Origin: Legionella sp.
GTDB lineage: Bacteria; Pseudomonadota; Gammaproteobacteria; Legionellales; Legionellaceae
Length of the DNA stretch: 8,850 nucleotides
Direction: 5' to 3'
Assembly (NCBI GenBank): GCA_003507515.1
Contig: DNVL01000252.1
Span: forward strand, 535 to 9,384
Part shown: positions 1 through 5,906 of the stretch, in pieces
How the letters are laid out: each line of letters begins with the position of its first letter
Position numbering within the stretch: the first letter of the stretch is position 1
Program-made: the position numbers and the translations under genes
The notes under the pieces: generated by a model
What the model was told of the DNA's origin: nothing
Database searches by the model: none
The model's input: only the letters and a program-made list of their open reading frames with translations

Positions 1-1450
1 TAGTGTGTTGCTCGGGTAAAAAATCATTCTCAACAGCATCTTTTATGATAGAAATAATTTCACCTGAGTAGTCTTTAAATGAAAAATGAGGCTCTAAACT
101 TTTAGAAATATTAGCGATGGTACTGCTTGTGCCCGTTGGCGGCATTGCTGTTGTTGTTGCGTGGCGAATGCCATATTGCAGTATCTCAGCATATAGCGCA
201 TCCCAGCTTTCTGATGAAACAGCACCAGTCATTTTGCTTGATTTTCGTCGAACCCACTCAGGATCCATGTAACGGCTATTCGCATGGCTTGGAAATGCGC
301 CTCGTGTTTTCGCCAATTCAACGGATGACTTTTTTGAATAAAAATCCAGTAACTCTGAAATATTTTGTGCTAAAATGACTGTGTCTGGATCATCATAAGG
401 CACTTTGAGTTTTATCAATAAATCAGCAAAGCCCGTAATCCCAACACCGATGCGACGCTTTTGATACACTAACGGTAAATCTAATCCAGCTTGCGCTTGA
501 TTTTTTAAAGTGTATTCTACTGAACCATCTAAAAATCGAGTTAAAATATGGACGGCTTCCGCAAATTTTTCTGTATCAAAAGACGCGTTTGAAACAAAAT
601 TTGCGAGATTAAGGTAACTAAATTGACACGCATCACCCGCAGCCATTGCTATTTCTGCACAGGGCGCTGTACTTTGATAAGACCATTGAGGCGTTGGATT
701 ATCACGCTCAAGTCTATCTTTGAATAAAATACCCGGTTCTCCACAAAAATGAGCGGACTGAGCTATTTCTTGAATCAAGTCAGCGGCATTTATTTCGCCA
801 GCATTCCTCCCTTCGTTATCTTTTAACAGCCACATTTGGCTAGATTTAGCTGCTGTTATTAAGGCATCACTTAAAAATATTGAAATATTAAACCGCCATT
901 CGAAAAAATTAACGTTCCTTTTAGCTTGAATAAAGTCTAGTATTCTTGGATGATCTGCTCGAAGCGTGGCCATACTAGCCACAGGTCTTTTGTTATTCTG
1001 CATAAGTTGTGTATTAATAGTATTTAAAATGTCATTAAACTGATATAGAGCCTCTATAGGATCATCAATGGTTGATAAATCGTAACCTGTTCCCAGTGCG
1101 CTCCCCAACATATTGTAGGAGTTTAAACCAAAAAAATCATAGTCAACTTGCCCATTATTCAGTTTAATAGGCAAAACAGTGCATGCAGCAGTGACTTGGG
1201 ATGATCTGCCAGCATTTGTCAGTATAGGCGTTCCTAAAATGAGGCTTCCCTCGCCCACTAATTCGATTAATTTCTCTTCGAATGCTTCATCTATTTGATG
1301 TTCATTTAATTCCCGATCGATCTCAATCAATGCCGATAACACGCGAGTTAAGGCATCATCAATGGTTTCGTTTTCCCTTAAGATCCCTCTTTGTTTCATA
1401 ATGTTTTCAGACAGAGAATTGTATATTGATCTATTTAAAATGAGGTTCAT
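1..1450 (-). CDS. Ribonucleotide-reductase-like catalytic (alpha) subunit, C-terminus cut by window edge
   Basis: Reading the minus strand from ATG at 1450 gives 483 uninterrupted codons to the window edge, so the C-terminus lies outside. The protein resembles the RNR large-subunit barrel: TPILTNAG (74-81), a Cys at 90 in AACTVLP (equivalent of E. coli C225), RPVASMATLRADHPRILDFI (155-174), the finger-loop motif APCAEI (262-267; C264 as thiyl-radical Cys, E266 as catalytic Glu), C275 (equivalent of C462) and a phosphate-binding PPTGTSS loop (437-443). C264 and C275 are 11 residues apart, as in class II and compact enzymes and unlike the 23 of E. coli NrdA. Only about 90 residues precede C90, so there is no ATP-cone. 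The usual Asn of N-x-C-x-E is Ala262, which is atypical. Class (I or II) cannot be decided because the far C-terminus is missing. An in-frame ATG at 1462 is an alternative start; 1450 is preferred because GGA lies 7 nt upstream of it. It is divergent from the kinase gene. Confidence 0.88.
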   Translation of the reverse strand, partial: MNLILNRSIYNSLSENIMKQRGILRENETIDDALTRVLSALIEIDRELNEHQIDEAFEEKLIELVGEGSLILGTPILTNAGRSSQVTAACTVLPIKLNNGQVDYDFFGLNSYNMLGSALGTGYDLSTIDDPIEALYQFNDILNTINTQLMQNNKRPVASMATLRADHPRILDFIQAKRNVNFFEWRFNISIFLSDALITAAKSSQMWLLKDNEGRNAGEINAADLIQEIAQSAHFCGEPGILFKDRLERDNPTPQWSYQSTAPCAEIAMAAGDACQFSYLNLANFVSNASFDTEKFAEAVHILTRFLDGSVEYTLKNQAQAGLDLPLVYQKRRIGVGITGFADLLIKLKVPYDDPDTVILAQNISELLDFYSKKSSVELAKTRGAFPSHANSRYMDPEWVRRKSSKMTGAVSSESWDALYAEILQYGIRHATTTAMPPTGTSSTIANISKSLEPHFSFKDYSGEIISIIKDAVENDFLPEQHT

Positions 1451-1483
1451 GTTTTTTTCCATTGGTTATAATTGCTCGTTCAA

Positions 1484-1550
1484 ATTTAAAATGACGGGAT
1501 GGTGTTCGTGTGAGGTTTTCATTATAATGACACATTGTTTTATTTTAAAT
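1484..1550. promoter_or_regulatory. Candidate shared divergent promoter/operator between the RNR-like gene and the kinase gene
   Basis: The divergent gap holds a perfect 12-bp palindrome, TCATTATAATGA, at 1519-1530. Because its core is self-complementary it gives a consensus TATAAT -10 box on both strands: 1523-1528 on plus (toward the kinase) and 1521-1526 on minus (toward the RNR-like gene). On the minus strand TTTAAA at 1544-1549 lies 17 bp upstream of the -10 and matches TTGACA at four of six positions. The plus-strand -35 is poor. A 9-bp element, ATTTAAAAT, occurs at 1484-1492 and inverted at 1542-1550, the latter covering the minus -35; a further direct copy is at 1433-1441 inside the RNR-like gene. 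The boxes are seen directly; a regulator binding here is inference. Confidence 0.5.
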
Positions 1551-1559
1551 AGGTAGGGA
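1551..1559 (+). promoter_or_regulatory. Ribosome binding site of the kinase gene
   Basis: The purine-rich stretch AGGTAGGGA ends one base before the ATG at 1561. The first AGG leaves a normal 7-nt spacing. It supports that ATG as the true start, which also places the Walker A loop at the usual distance from the N-terminus. Confidence 0.6.
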
Positions 1560-1560
1560 C

Positions 1561-2220
1561 ATGTTTTTAATATTTATTGCGGGTGCATCCGCATCAGGAA
1601 AATCAAGCATTGCTAGGGCTTTGTTACAAGACCTTCTCCAAGAAGGTCGAACCGCTCAAATATTAAGCCTGGACAACTATTTTCACGAACGACCTGCAGG
1701 TGATACGGATCCAAAAGCGTATCGTTTAAATACTAATTTTGATGATCCAGAAATGCTCGATTTCAATTTATTAAAGGGTCATTTACAAGCGCTGTCTCAA
1801 GGAAACCCTATTGCACAACCCATTTTTCAATTTGAATCCAATCGTCGAATCGGCGAACAAACGATTGTCCCGTCAGAATTTATCATTGTTGAAGGCATGT
1901 TTGCACAATATTTTTTCAATAGTTGTTTTAATCACCATCAATCTTCGTTGTCCATTTTTGTCTCTGTAGACAGTTATTTGGGATTATTAGAGCGCCGAAA
2001 AGCGCGTGATATTAGAGAAAGAGATCGTTCACCTGAAATCGTCATTCGACAAGAGCGACGCGATGGAGGTCCATGTTTTTTCAAATTCACAGCACTGCAC
2101 GCTGCACATTCTGATTTACACATACACAACAATCATGCCTCAGACCAAAATTACACCGACATTCTAAACGAGATCAAGACAGCCATTAAGGAAAAAAGTC
2201 ACTGCCTACATTGTGGATAA
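1561..2220 (+). CDS. Uridine-kinase-family (P-loop) nucleoside kinase, divergent
   Basis: A 219-residue protein with the fold signature of the uridine kinase/phosphoribulokinase family, which transfers the ATP gamma-phosphate to a sugar hydroxyl. It shows Walker A GASASGKS (8-15), the SLDNYF segment (36-41) with D38 as the probable catalytic Asp, NFDDPEMLD (59-67, matching NFDHPDAFD of uridine kinases), the hydrophobic strand plus Glu FIIVEG (107-112) and an Arg-rich lid RRKARDIRERDR (145-156). Length is close to E. coli Udk (about 213). In the segment that contacts the pyrimidine base, where Udk-type enzymes have Y-D-Y-V-E-H, this protein has F89-Q-F-E-S-N94, so both the base-contacting Tyr and His are replaced. 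The substrate is therefore uncertain and I give no symbol. It stands alone on the plus strand, divergent from the RNR-like gene and convergent with the photolyase gene, which suggests a link to nucleoside or nucleotide chemistry. Confidence 0.85.
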   Translation: MFLIFIAGASASGKSSIARALLQDLLQEGRTAQILSLDNYFHERPAGDTDPKAYRLNTNFDDPEMLDFNLLKGHLQALSQGNPIAQPIFQFESNRRIGEQTIVPSEFIIVEGMFAQYFFNSCFNHHQSSLSIFVSVDSYLGLLERRKARDIRERDRSPEIVIRQERRDGGPCFFKFTALHAAHSDLHIHNNHASDQNYTDILNEIKTAIKEKSHCLHCG

Positions 2221-2254
2221 ATTTTCTTCTGAGTAAACCAAACGGAACTTGCCT

Positions 2255-3688
2255 TCAGGATGACGTACCTGGAGTATTGCCGTTCTTTTTTAATTGTTTG
2301 TAATCATTCAATGCCTTTGCTCTTGCTTCGCTATGATTTATGATGGGCTTCGGATAGTTTGTGCTTAAATAAAAGCCATTAGAGTCGGCCCCTTCCCAAG
2401 GAGCATGTATGGATGTATCTTTGATTTTAGACAGCTCAGGAACCCACTGGCGGATATACTCGCCTTCCGCATCAAAGGTTTGACTTTGCAATACCGGGTT
2501 GAAAATACGAAAATAAGGAGCAGCGTCCGCCCCACATCCTGCTACCCATTGCCAACTGGCACTGTTATTTGCTAAATCTGCATCGACCAAGGTATCTAAA
2601 AACCAATCTGCTCCTAAACGCCAATCAATGAACAATCCCTTGGTAAGAAAGGATGCAACAATCATGCGTACACGGTTGTGCATATAACCCGTTGCCCATA
2701 ACTCTCTCATTCCCGCATCAATGAGTGGATATCCCGTCATGCCTTTTTGCCAGCGAATCAATAATGGTTGTTCATTTTGCCAAGGAAAGGCATCAAATTC
2801 ATTTTTGAAGTTGTCCTGCGGGAGCCCCGGGAAATGATAGAGTAGGTAAGTTGAAAACTCCCTCCATCCTAGTTCTGATAAAAAATGTTCTGCTGAGGCT
2901 AAGTCACAATCAGGGTCTAGTTTGGCTAACTCAATCGCTCTCACAATGGTCCTCGGACTGATTTCGCCAAAATGCAGGTGAGGTGATAAGCGCGATGTGG
3001 CATTTTTCGCGGGAAAGTCTCGGTTTTTTTTATAGCCCTTCAAATGGCAATGAATAAACGTATTCAGTTTGTTTTGCGCACCGTTCTCACCTGGGGTCCA
3101 ATGCTCTGAAAATCGTGCAGCCCAATCAAGCGTTGGTAATAACCCCCACTCATCCAGTGCTTCACTATGCATGGCAACGCCCTTTGGACGCTGCGTTAAA
3201 GGCTGCGCGGGTTGAAGATGAAGCGACTGCCTGCAGTGTTTCCAATAAGGAGTAAACACTTTAAAAAAAGTGCCACTTTTATTTTTAATGGTCCAAGGCT
3301 CATGAAGCAAGCTCCCATTTGAGCTTTGGGTTTGAATCCCTCGTTCTAATAAAGCGGATTTAATCTTTTTATCGCGTGAAATAGCGGCCGGCTCATAACA
3401 GCGATTCCAATACACGGCATCCACAGATGCTGTTTGGATTAAATCTAAAATAATCTCCAATGGATTGCCTTTGTAAAGCACGAGATTTAATCCAGCGCCA
3501 TTTAAGGCCTGACTTAAAGCCGTCAGACTATGGTGAAGCCACCACGCTTGTGCGCCCCCTAAAACGCTGCTTGTCTCATCAAAGATATACAGTGGAATCA
3601 CAAACGGGTGTTGAGAACAGGCCTCAATGAATGCAGGATTATCGGTTAATCTTAAATCTTGTCGGAACCATACCACAGCAATGGTCAT
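2255..3688 (-). CDS. phrB: Class I deoxyribodipyrimidine (CPD) photolyase
   Basis: A 477-residue cytoplasmic flavoprotein that uses blue light to split cyclobutane pyrimidine dimers. The N-terminal antenna (Rossmann-like) domain starts with VVWFRQDLRLTDNPAF (5-20). The C-terminal FAD domain contains TSRLSPHLHFGEISPR (231-246), WREF (275-278), GYPLIDAGMREL (319-330), HNRVRM (337-342) and the signature NNSASWQWVAGCG followed by DAAPYFRIFNP. The electron-transfer Trp triad is intact at W303, W356 and W379 (E. coli W306, W359, W382), and N375 matches the FAD-contacting Asn378. Length is that of E. coli PhrB (472). The start is the first Met before the conserved strand, with GAG 7 nt upstream. It is the last gene of the unit with the transporter and crcB, 28 nt after crcB. 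Its end faces the kinase gene end across 34 nt, with no clear terminator. Confidence 0.96.
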   Translation of the reverse strand: MTIAVVWFRQDLRLTDNPAFIEACSQHPFVIPLYIFDETSSVLGGAQAWWLHHSLTALSQALNGAGLNLVLYKGNPLEIILDLIQTASVDAVYWNRCYEPAAISRDKKIKSALLERGIQTQSSNGSLLHEPWTIKNKSGTFFKVFTPYWKHCRQSLHLQPAQPLTQRPKGVAMHSEALDEWGLLPTLDWAARFSEHWTPGENGAQNKLNTFIHCHLKGYKKNRDFPAKNATSRLSPHLHFGEISPRTIVRAIELAKLDPDCDLASAEHFLSELGWREFSTYLLYHFPGLPQDNFKNEFDAFPWQNEQPLLIRWQKGMTGYPLIDAGMRELWATGYMHNRVRMIVASFLTKGLFIDWRLGADWFLDTLVDADLANNSASWQWVAGCGADAAPYFRIFNPVLQSQTFDAEGEYIRQWVPELSKIKDTSIHAPWEGADSNGFYLSTNYPKPIINHSEARAKALNDYKQLKKNGNTPGTSS

Positions 3689-3716
3689 GGATTTCTCAGG
3701 ATGAATGTCGTGTTTT

Positions 3717-4094
3717 TTAACATTGTCTTGCTCCTAGCACGCCTAGCCAGGCCAGTGAAATAGATAACATCACATTGAGGCACACATTCAATACAGCAGA
3801 CGACCATGTCCCGCGCGCAATCAATTGAATGGTTTCTATCGAAAAAGCAGAAAAAGTAGTGTATCCCCCTAAAAAACCGACAGTGAGTAACGCGCGCAGC
3901 GGGTTGTCCATGCCGTCAAATCGATCAAGCAGGACGACAAACAGAAATCCGACCAAAAAAGAGCCTGTTGCATTTACGGCGAGCGTTCCGTAGGGAAATT
4001 GTCGCCCAAATAAAGAATAGACGCCATTGGAAAGCCAGTAACGGCTGACCCCTCCGACGCCTGAGCCAATAAAAATGAGCGCCGTATGGTTCAT
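3717..4094 (-). CDS. crcB: CrcB/Fluc fluoride channel
   Basis: A 125-residue protein, the standard length for the Fluc (CrcB) family of dual-topology inner-membrane fluoride exporters that work as dimers. Family motifs are present: GGVSRYW near the N-terminus, FPYGTLAVNATGSFLVGF (conserved Asn and Gly of the second helix) and GFLGGYTTFSAFSIE (the TTFS-Phe pore region), with four hydrophobic segments overall. The open frame extends upstream to 4193, but that extension lies over the transporter gene and is not CrcB-like; the ATG at 4094 overlaps the transporter stop as ATGA and has GGA 6 nt upstream. A single crcB gene implies a homodimer. No fluoride riboswitch is expected here because the gene is inside an operon, and none was seen. 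Confidence 0.95.
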   Translation of the reverse strand: MNHTALIFIGSGVGGVSRYWLSNGVYSLFGRQFPYGTLAVNATGSFLVGFLFVVLLDRFDGMDNPLRALLTVGFLGGYTTFSAFSIETIQLIARGTWSSAVLNVCLNVMLSISLAWLGVLGARQC

Positions 4095-5404
4095 GTAATA
4101 TCCAGATCCTGGTTCATTTGAGAGTGTTTTTGTGTGTCTTTCATCAATAAATACACCAATAATGAGCATCCAATGCAGGCGGTTACATACCAATAAAACC
4201 CACTTTCAATGCCGTTATTTTTGAACCACAATGCTACATATTCGGCTGTTCCGCCAAAAACGGACACCGTGATGGCATAAGGAAGGCCCACACCAAGCGC
4301 TCGAATTTCAACAGGGAATAACTCGGCTTTAACGACTGCATTGATGGAGGTGTAGCCACTGACAATCATGAGTGCTAGCATGATGAGTCCAAAGGCGCCC
4401 CATGCCGTTGCAACGTGGTTTAGTAAGGTCAGAATGGGTACTGTTAGAACCGTGCCGAGTACCCCAAAGGCAATTAAGATCGGTCGACGGCCGATTTTAT
4501 CAGACAATGCGCCCATGAGAGGTTGAATGAGCATAAATACAAATAAAGTGGCCGCAGAAATCATGGTCGCTGTATCTTTCGTCATGCCGACCGTATTGAT
4601 GAGGTATTTTAGCATGTAGGTGCTGTAGGTATAAAAAGCCAGCGTACCCCCCATGGTGAGACCGACAACGACCATGATTTCTTTGGGGTAACGTAAAAAC
4701 GTGCGAAACACTGATTCCGTGTGTTTCTTTTTTTTCTCAGCAAGAAACGATGCGGTTTCTTGCATGCCCAAGCGCAAATACAGGGCGACCAGTGCGAGCA
4801 ATGCACCCACAAAGAAGGGGATCCGCCATCCCCAACTTTCCAATTGCGCGGTGGTGAGAAAAACGTGTTGCAGTAAAATCAATACGAGAAGCGCCATCAA
4901 TTGGCCTGCAATCAAGGTCACGTATTGGAAGCTTGAAAAAAATCCACGGTTATTCTTGGAGGCCATCTCGGTTAGATAGGTGGCTGATGAGGCGTATTCT
5001 CCACCGACCGATAGGCCTTGCAACAAGCGTGCCAAAATGAGCAAGATGGGGGCCGCTATCCCAATGGTTTCGTAGCGTGGTGTACATGCGATAATCAATG
5101 AGCCAAAACACATCAATAAAACGGACGTTATCAATGCTTTTTTTCGACCATGACGGTCGGCATAACTACCCATTAACCAGCCACCAATGGGCCGCATGAA
5201 AAATCCAACGGCGAAAATGGCCGACGTATTTAATAATTGCGCGGTTAAATCGCCTTTTGGGAAAAAAGCATTGGCGAAATAGATTGAAAAAGCGGCATAT
5301 ACATACCAATCATACCATTCTATCATGTTGCCGATAGAGCCTCTCACGATTGATCGGAGCCGTTGTGTTGTGGTTAATTCAATGAACTTATTTGAATGGG
5401 TCAT
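4091..5404 (-). CDS. kgtP: MFS metabolite:H+ symporter, KgtP-like (alpha-ketoglutarate permease)
   Basis: A 437-residue inner-membrane transporter of the major facilitator superfamily, metabolite:H+ symporter branch. The best remembered relative is E. coli KgtP (alpha-ketoglutarate permease, 432 residues), with long shared stretches such as GFFMRPIGGWL (67-77), CFGSLIIACTPRYETIG (99-115), RLLQGLSVGGEY (126-137) and SSFQYVTLIAGQL (157-169). The MFS loop motif appears twice, as GSYADRHGRKK (79-89) and GALSDKIGRR (298-307), one per six-helix half. The substrate is thus probably a C5 dicarboxylate, although related proline/betaine and citrate carriers share the same motifs. AGGAG lies upstream, but 13 nt from the ATG, a long spacing; no better start codon is nearby. 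Its stop overlaps the crcB start by 4 nt (ATGA), so translation is likely coupled. Confidence 0.93.
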   Translation of the reverse strand: MTHSNKFIELTTTQRLRSIVRGSIGNMIEWYDWYVYAAFSIYFANAFFPKGDLTAQLLNTSAIFAVGFFMRPIGGWLMGSYADRHGRKKALITSVLLMCFGSLIIACTPRYETIGIAAPILLILARLLQGLSVGGEYASSATYLTEMASKNNRGFFSSFQYVTLIAGQLMALLVLILLQHVFLTTAQLESWGWRIPFFVGALLALVALYLRLGMQETASFLAEKKKKHTESVFRTFLRYPKEIMVVVGLTMGGTLAFYTYSTYMLKYLINTVGMTKDTATMISAATLFVFMLIQPLMGALSDKIGRRPILIAFGVLGTVLTVPILTLLNHVATAWGAFGLIMLALMIVSGYTSINAVVKAELFPVEIRALGVGLPYAITVSVFGGTAEYVALWFKNNGIESGFYWYVTACIGCSLLVYLLMKDTQKHSQMNQDLDIT

Positions 5405-5495
5405 GGTCTTTTTAATACTCCTAACAAATCGTGCCCTGTTTTGGGCTCATTGTGTGGTTGTTATGATGAGAACGATAAAGTCAATGTAAAAGGGG
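5405..5495 (-). promoter_or_regulatory. Gap between tatB and the transporter gene, probable promoter region
   Basis: These 91 nt break the otherwise packed minus-strand genes and are the natural place for a new promoter driving transporter-crcB-phrB. TTGACT at 5479-5484 (minus strand) is a good -35 candidate, but no well-spaced -10 box follows. The Shine-Dalgarno AGGAG is at 5418-5422. A weak inverted repeat (GCCC/GGGC, 5433-5446) has no T-tract, so there is no clear terminator for the ubi-tat operon. Confidence 0.3.
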
Positions 5496-5747
5496 TTATT
5501 TACGTTCTGATGAATCATCGGCCCCGCTACCCTGTGGATAGGATGCATCGGCTTCTTGTGCTCGGTTCCTGTTTTCTTGCAGCCGTTGTTTATTGAGGTG
5601 CGATTGCCATATGGCGAGCGCTTGTTGCTGGTAATGATGGCCTTTTGCTATCAGTTGACCCAAATGCCTTGCGAGCATAGGTAATTTTTTGGGGCCAAAA
5701 ACCACAAGCGCGACGACCACGGTTAAGAGTAATTCGCTGGTACTCAT
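5496..5747 (-). CDS. tatB: Sec-independent protein translocase subunit TatB
   Basis: An 83-residue single-span membrane protein of the twin-arginine translocase. Residues 5-17 form the N-terminal membrane helix, followed by the FGPKKLP hinge (17-23) and an amphipathic helix rich in Gln, Arg and Lys; the tail is acidic and polar. The early Glu (E5, matching E8 of E. coli TatB in a SELLL context) and the GP/LP hinge mark it as TatB rather than TatA. It is about half the length of E. coli TatB (171), lacking most of the disordered tail, which is common in the family. Its ATG overlaps the tatA stop as ATGA and has no good Shine-Dalgarno, so it probably depends on translational coupling. TatB normally forms the signal-peptide receptor with TatC, which is not in this window. 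Confidence 0.92.
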   Translation of the reverse strand: MSTSELLLTVVVALVVFGPKKLPMLARHLGQLIAKGHHYQQQALAIWQSHLNKQRLQENRNRAQEADASYPQGSGADDSSERK

Positions 5748-5905
5748 GAGGGTTTGTCATCATTTTCGTTCAGCGCACGACGAAAATTTTTAATGGCATT
5801 TCCTACATCGGTACCGAGGTGTTTCATTTTTTGTGTTCCGAATAAGGCGACAACAATCAGAAAAATAAGCAACAACGACATCGGGCTGATTCCACTGAGT
5901 CCCAT
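5744..5905 (-). CDS. tatA: Sec-independent protein translocase subunit TatA (short)
   Basis: A 53-codon gene that a length cutoff would miss. The product begins MGLSGISPMSLLLIFLIVV: a short N-terminal hydrophobic helix (about 9-21), then the TatA hinge LFGTQKMKHLG (21-31), then an amphipathic helix ending in IKNFRRALNEND, closely like E. coli TatA (LFGTKKL, IKGFKKAM). TatA oligomers form or thin the membrane path for folded twin-arginine substrates. E. coli TatA has 89 residues; here the C-terminal tail is nearly absent, leaving essentially the helix-hinge-helix core. The start is secure: AGAGGAG lies 5 nt upstream, and the ubiB stop codon ends one base before the ATG. The stop overlaps tatB by 4 nt. 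Confidence 0.93.
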   Translation of the reverse strand: MGLSGISPMSLLLIFLIVVALFGTQKMKHLGTDVGNAIKNFRRALNENDDKPS

Positions 5906-5906
5906 A

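Noticed and set aside
1..1450. Possible class III (anaerobic, glycyl-radical) RNR.
   Set aside because: The internal motifs and the three-cysteine layout fit the class I/II barrel; the C-terminal glycyl region cannot be examined, but the visible part does not resemble NrdD.
1630..1648. Perfect 8-bp stem with a 3-nt loop inside the kinase gene (GACCTTCT / AGAAGGTC).
   Set aside because: It lies in well-conserved coding sequence with no T-tract, and one such hairpin in about 9 kb is near chance expectation.
4095..4193. Upstream extension of crcB to an ATG at 4193.
   Set aside because: It would add 33 residues not found in the family and overlap the transporter gene by about 100 nt; the ATG at 4094 gives the usual 125 residues.
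5433..5446. Inverted repeat GCCC-6 nt-GGGC after tatB, considered as a terminator.
   Set aside because: The stem is only 4 bp, and no run of T follows on the minus strand.
5479..5484. TTGACT as a firm -35 for the transporter operon.
   Set aside because: No acceptable -10 box lies 16-18 bp downstream, so it is noted only as part of a low-confidence promoter region.
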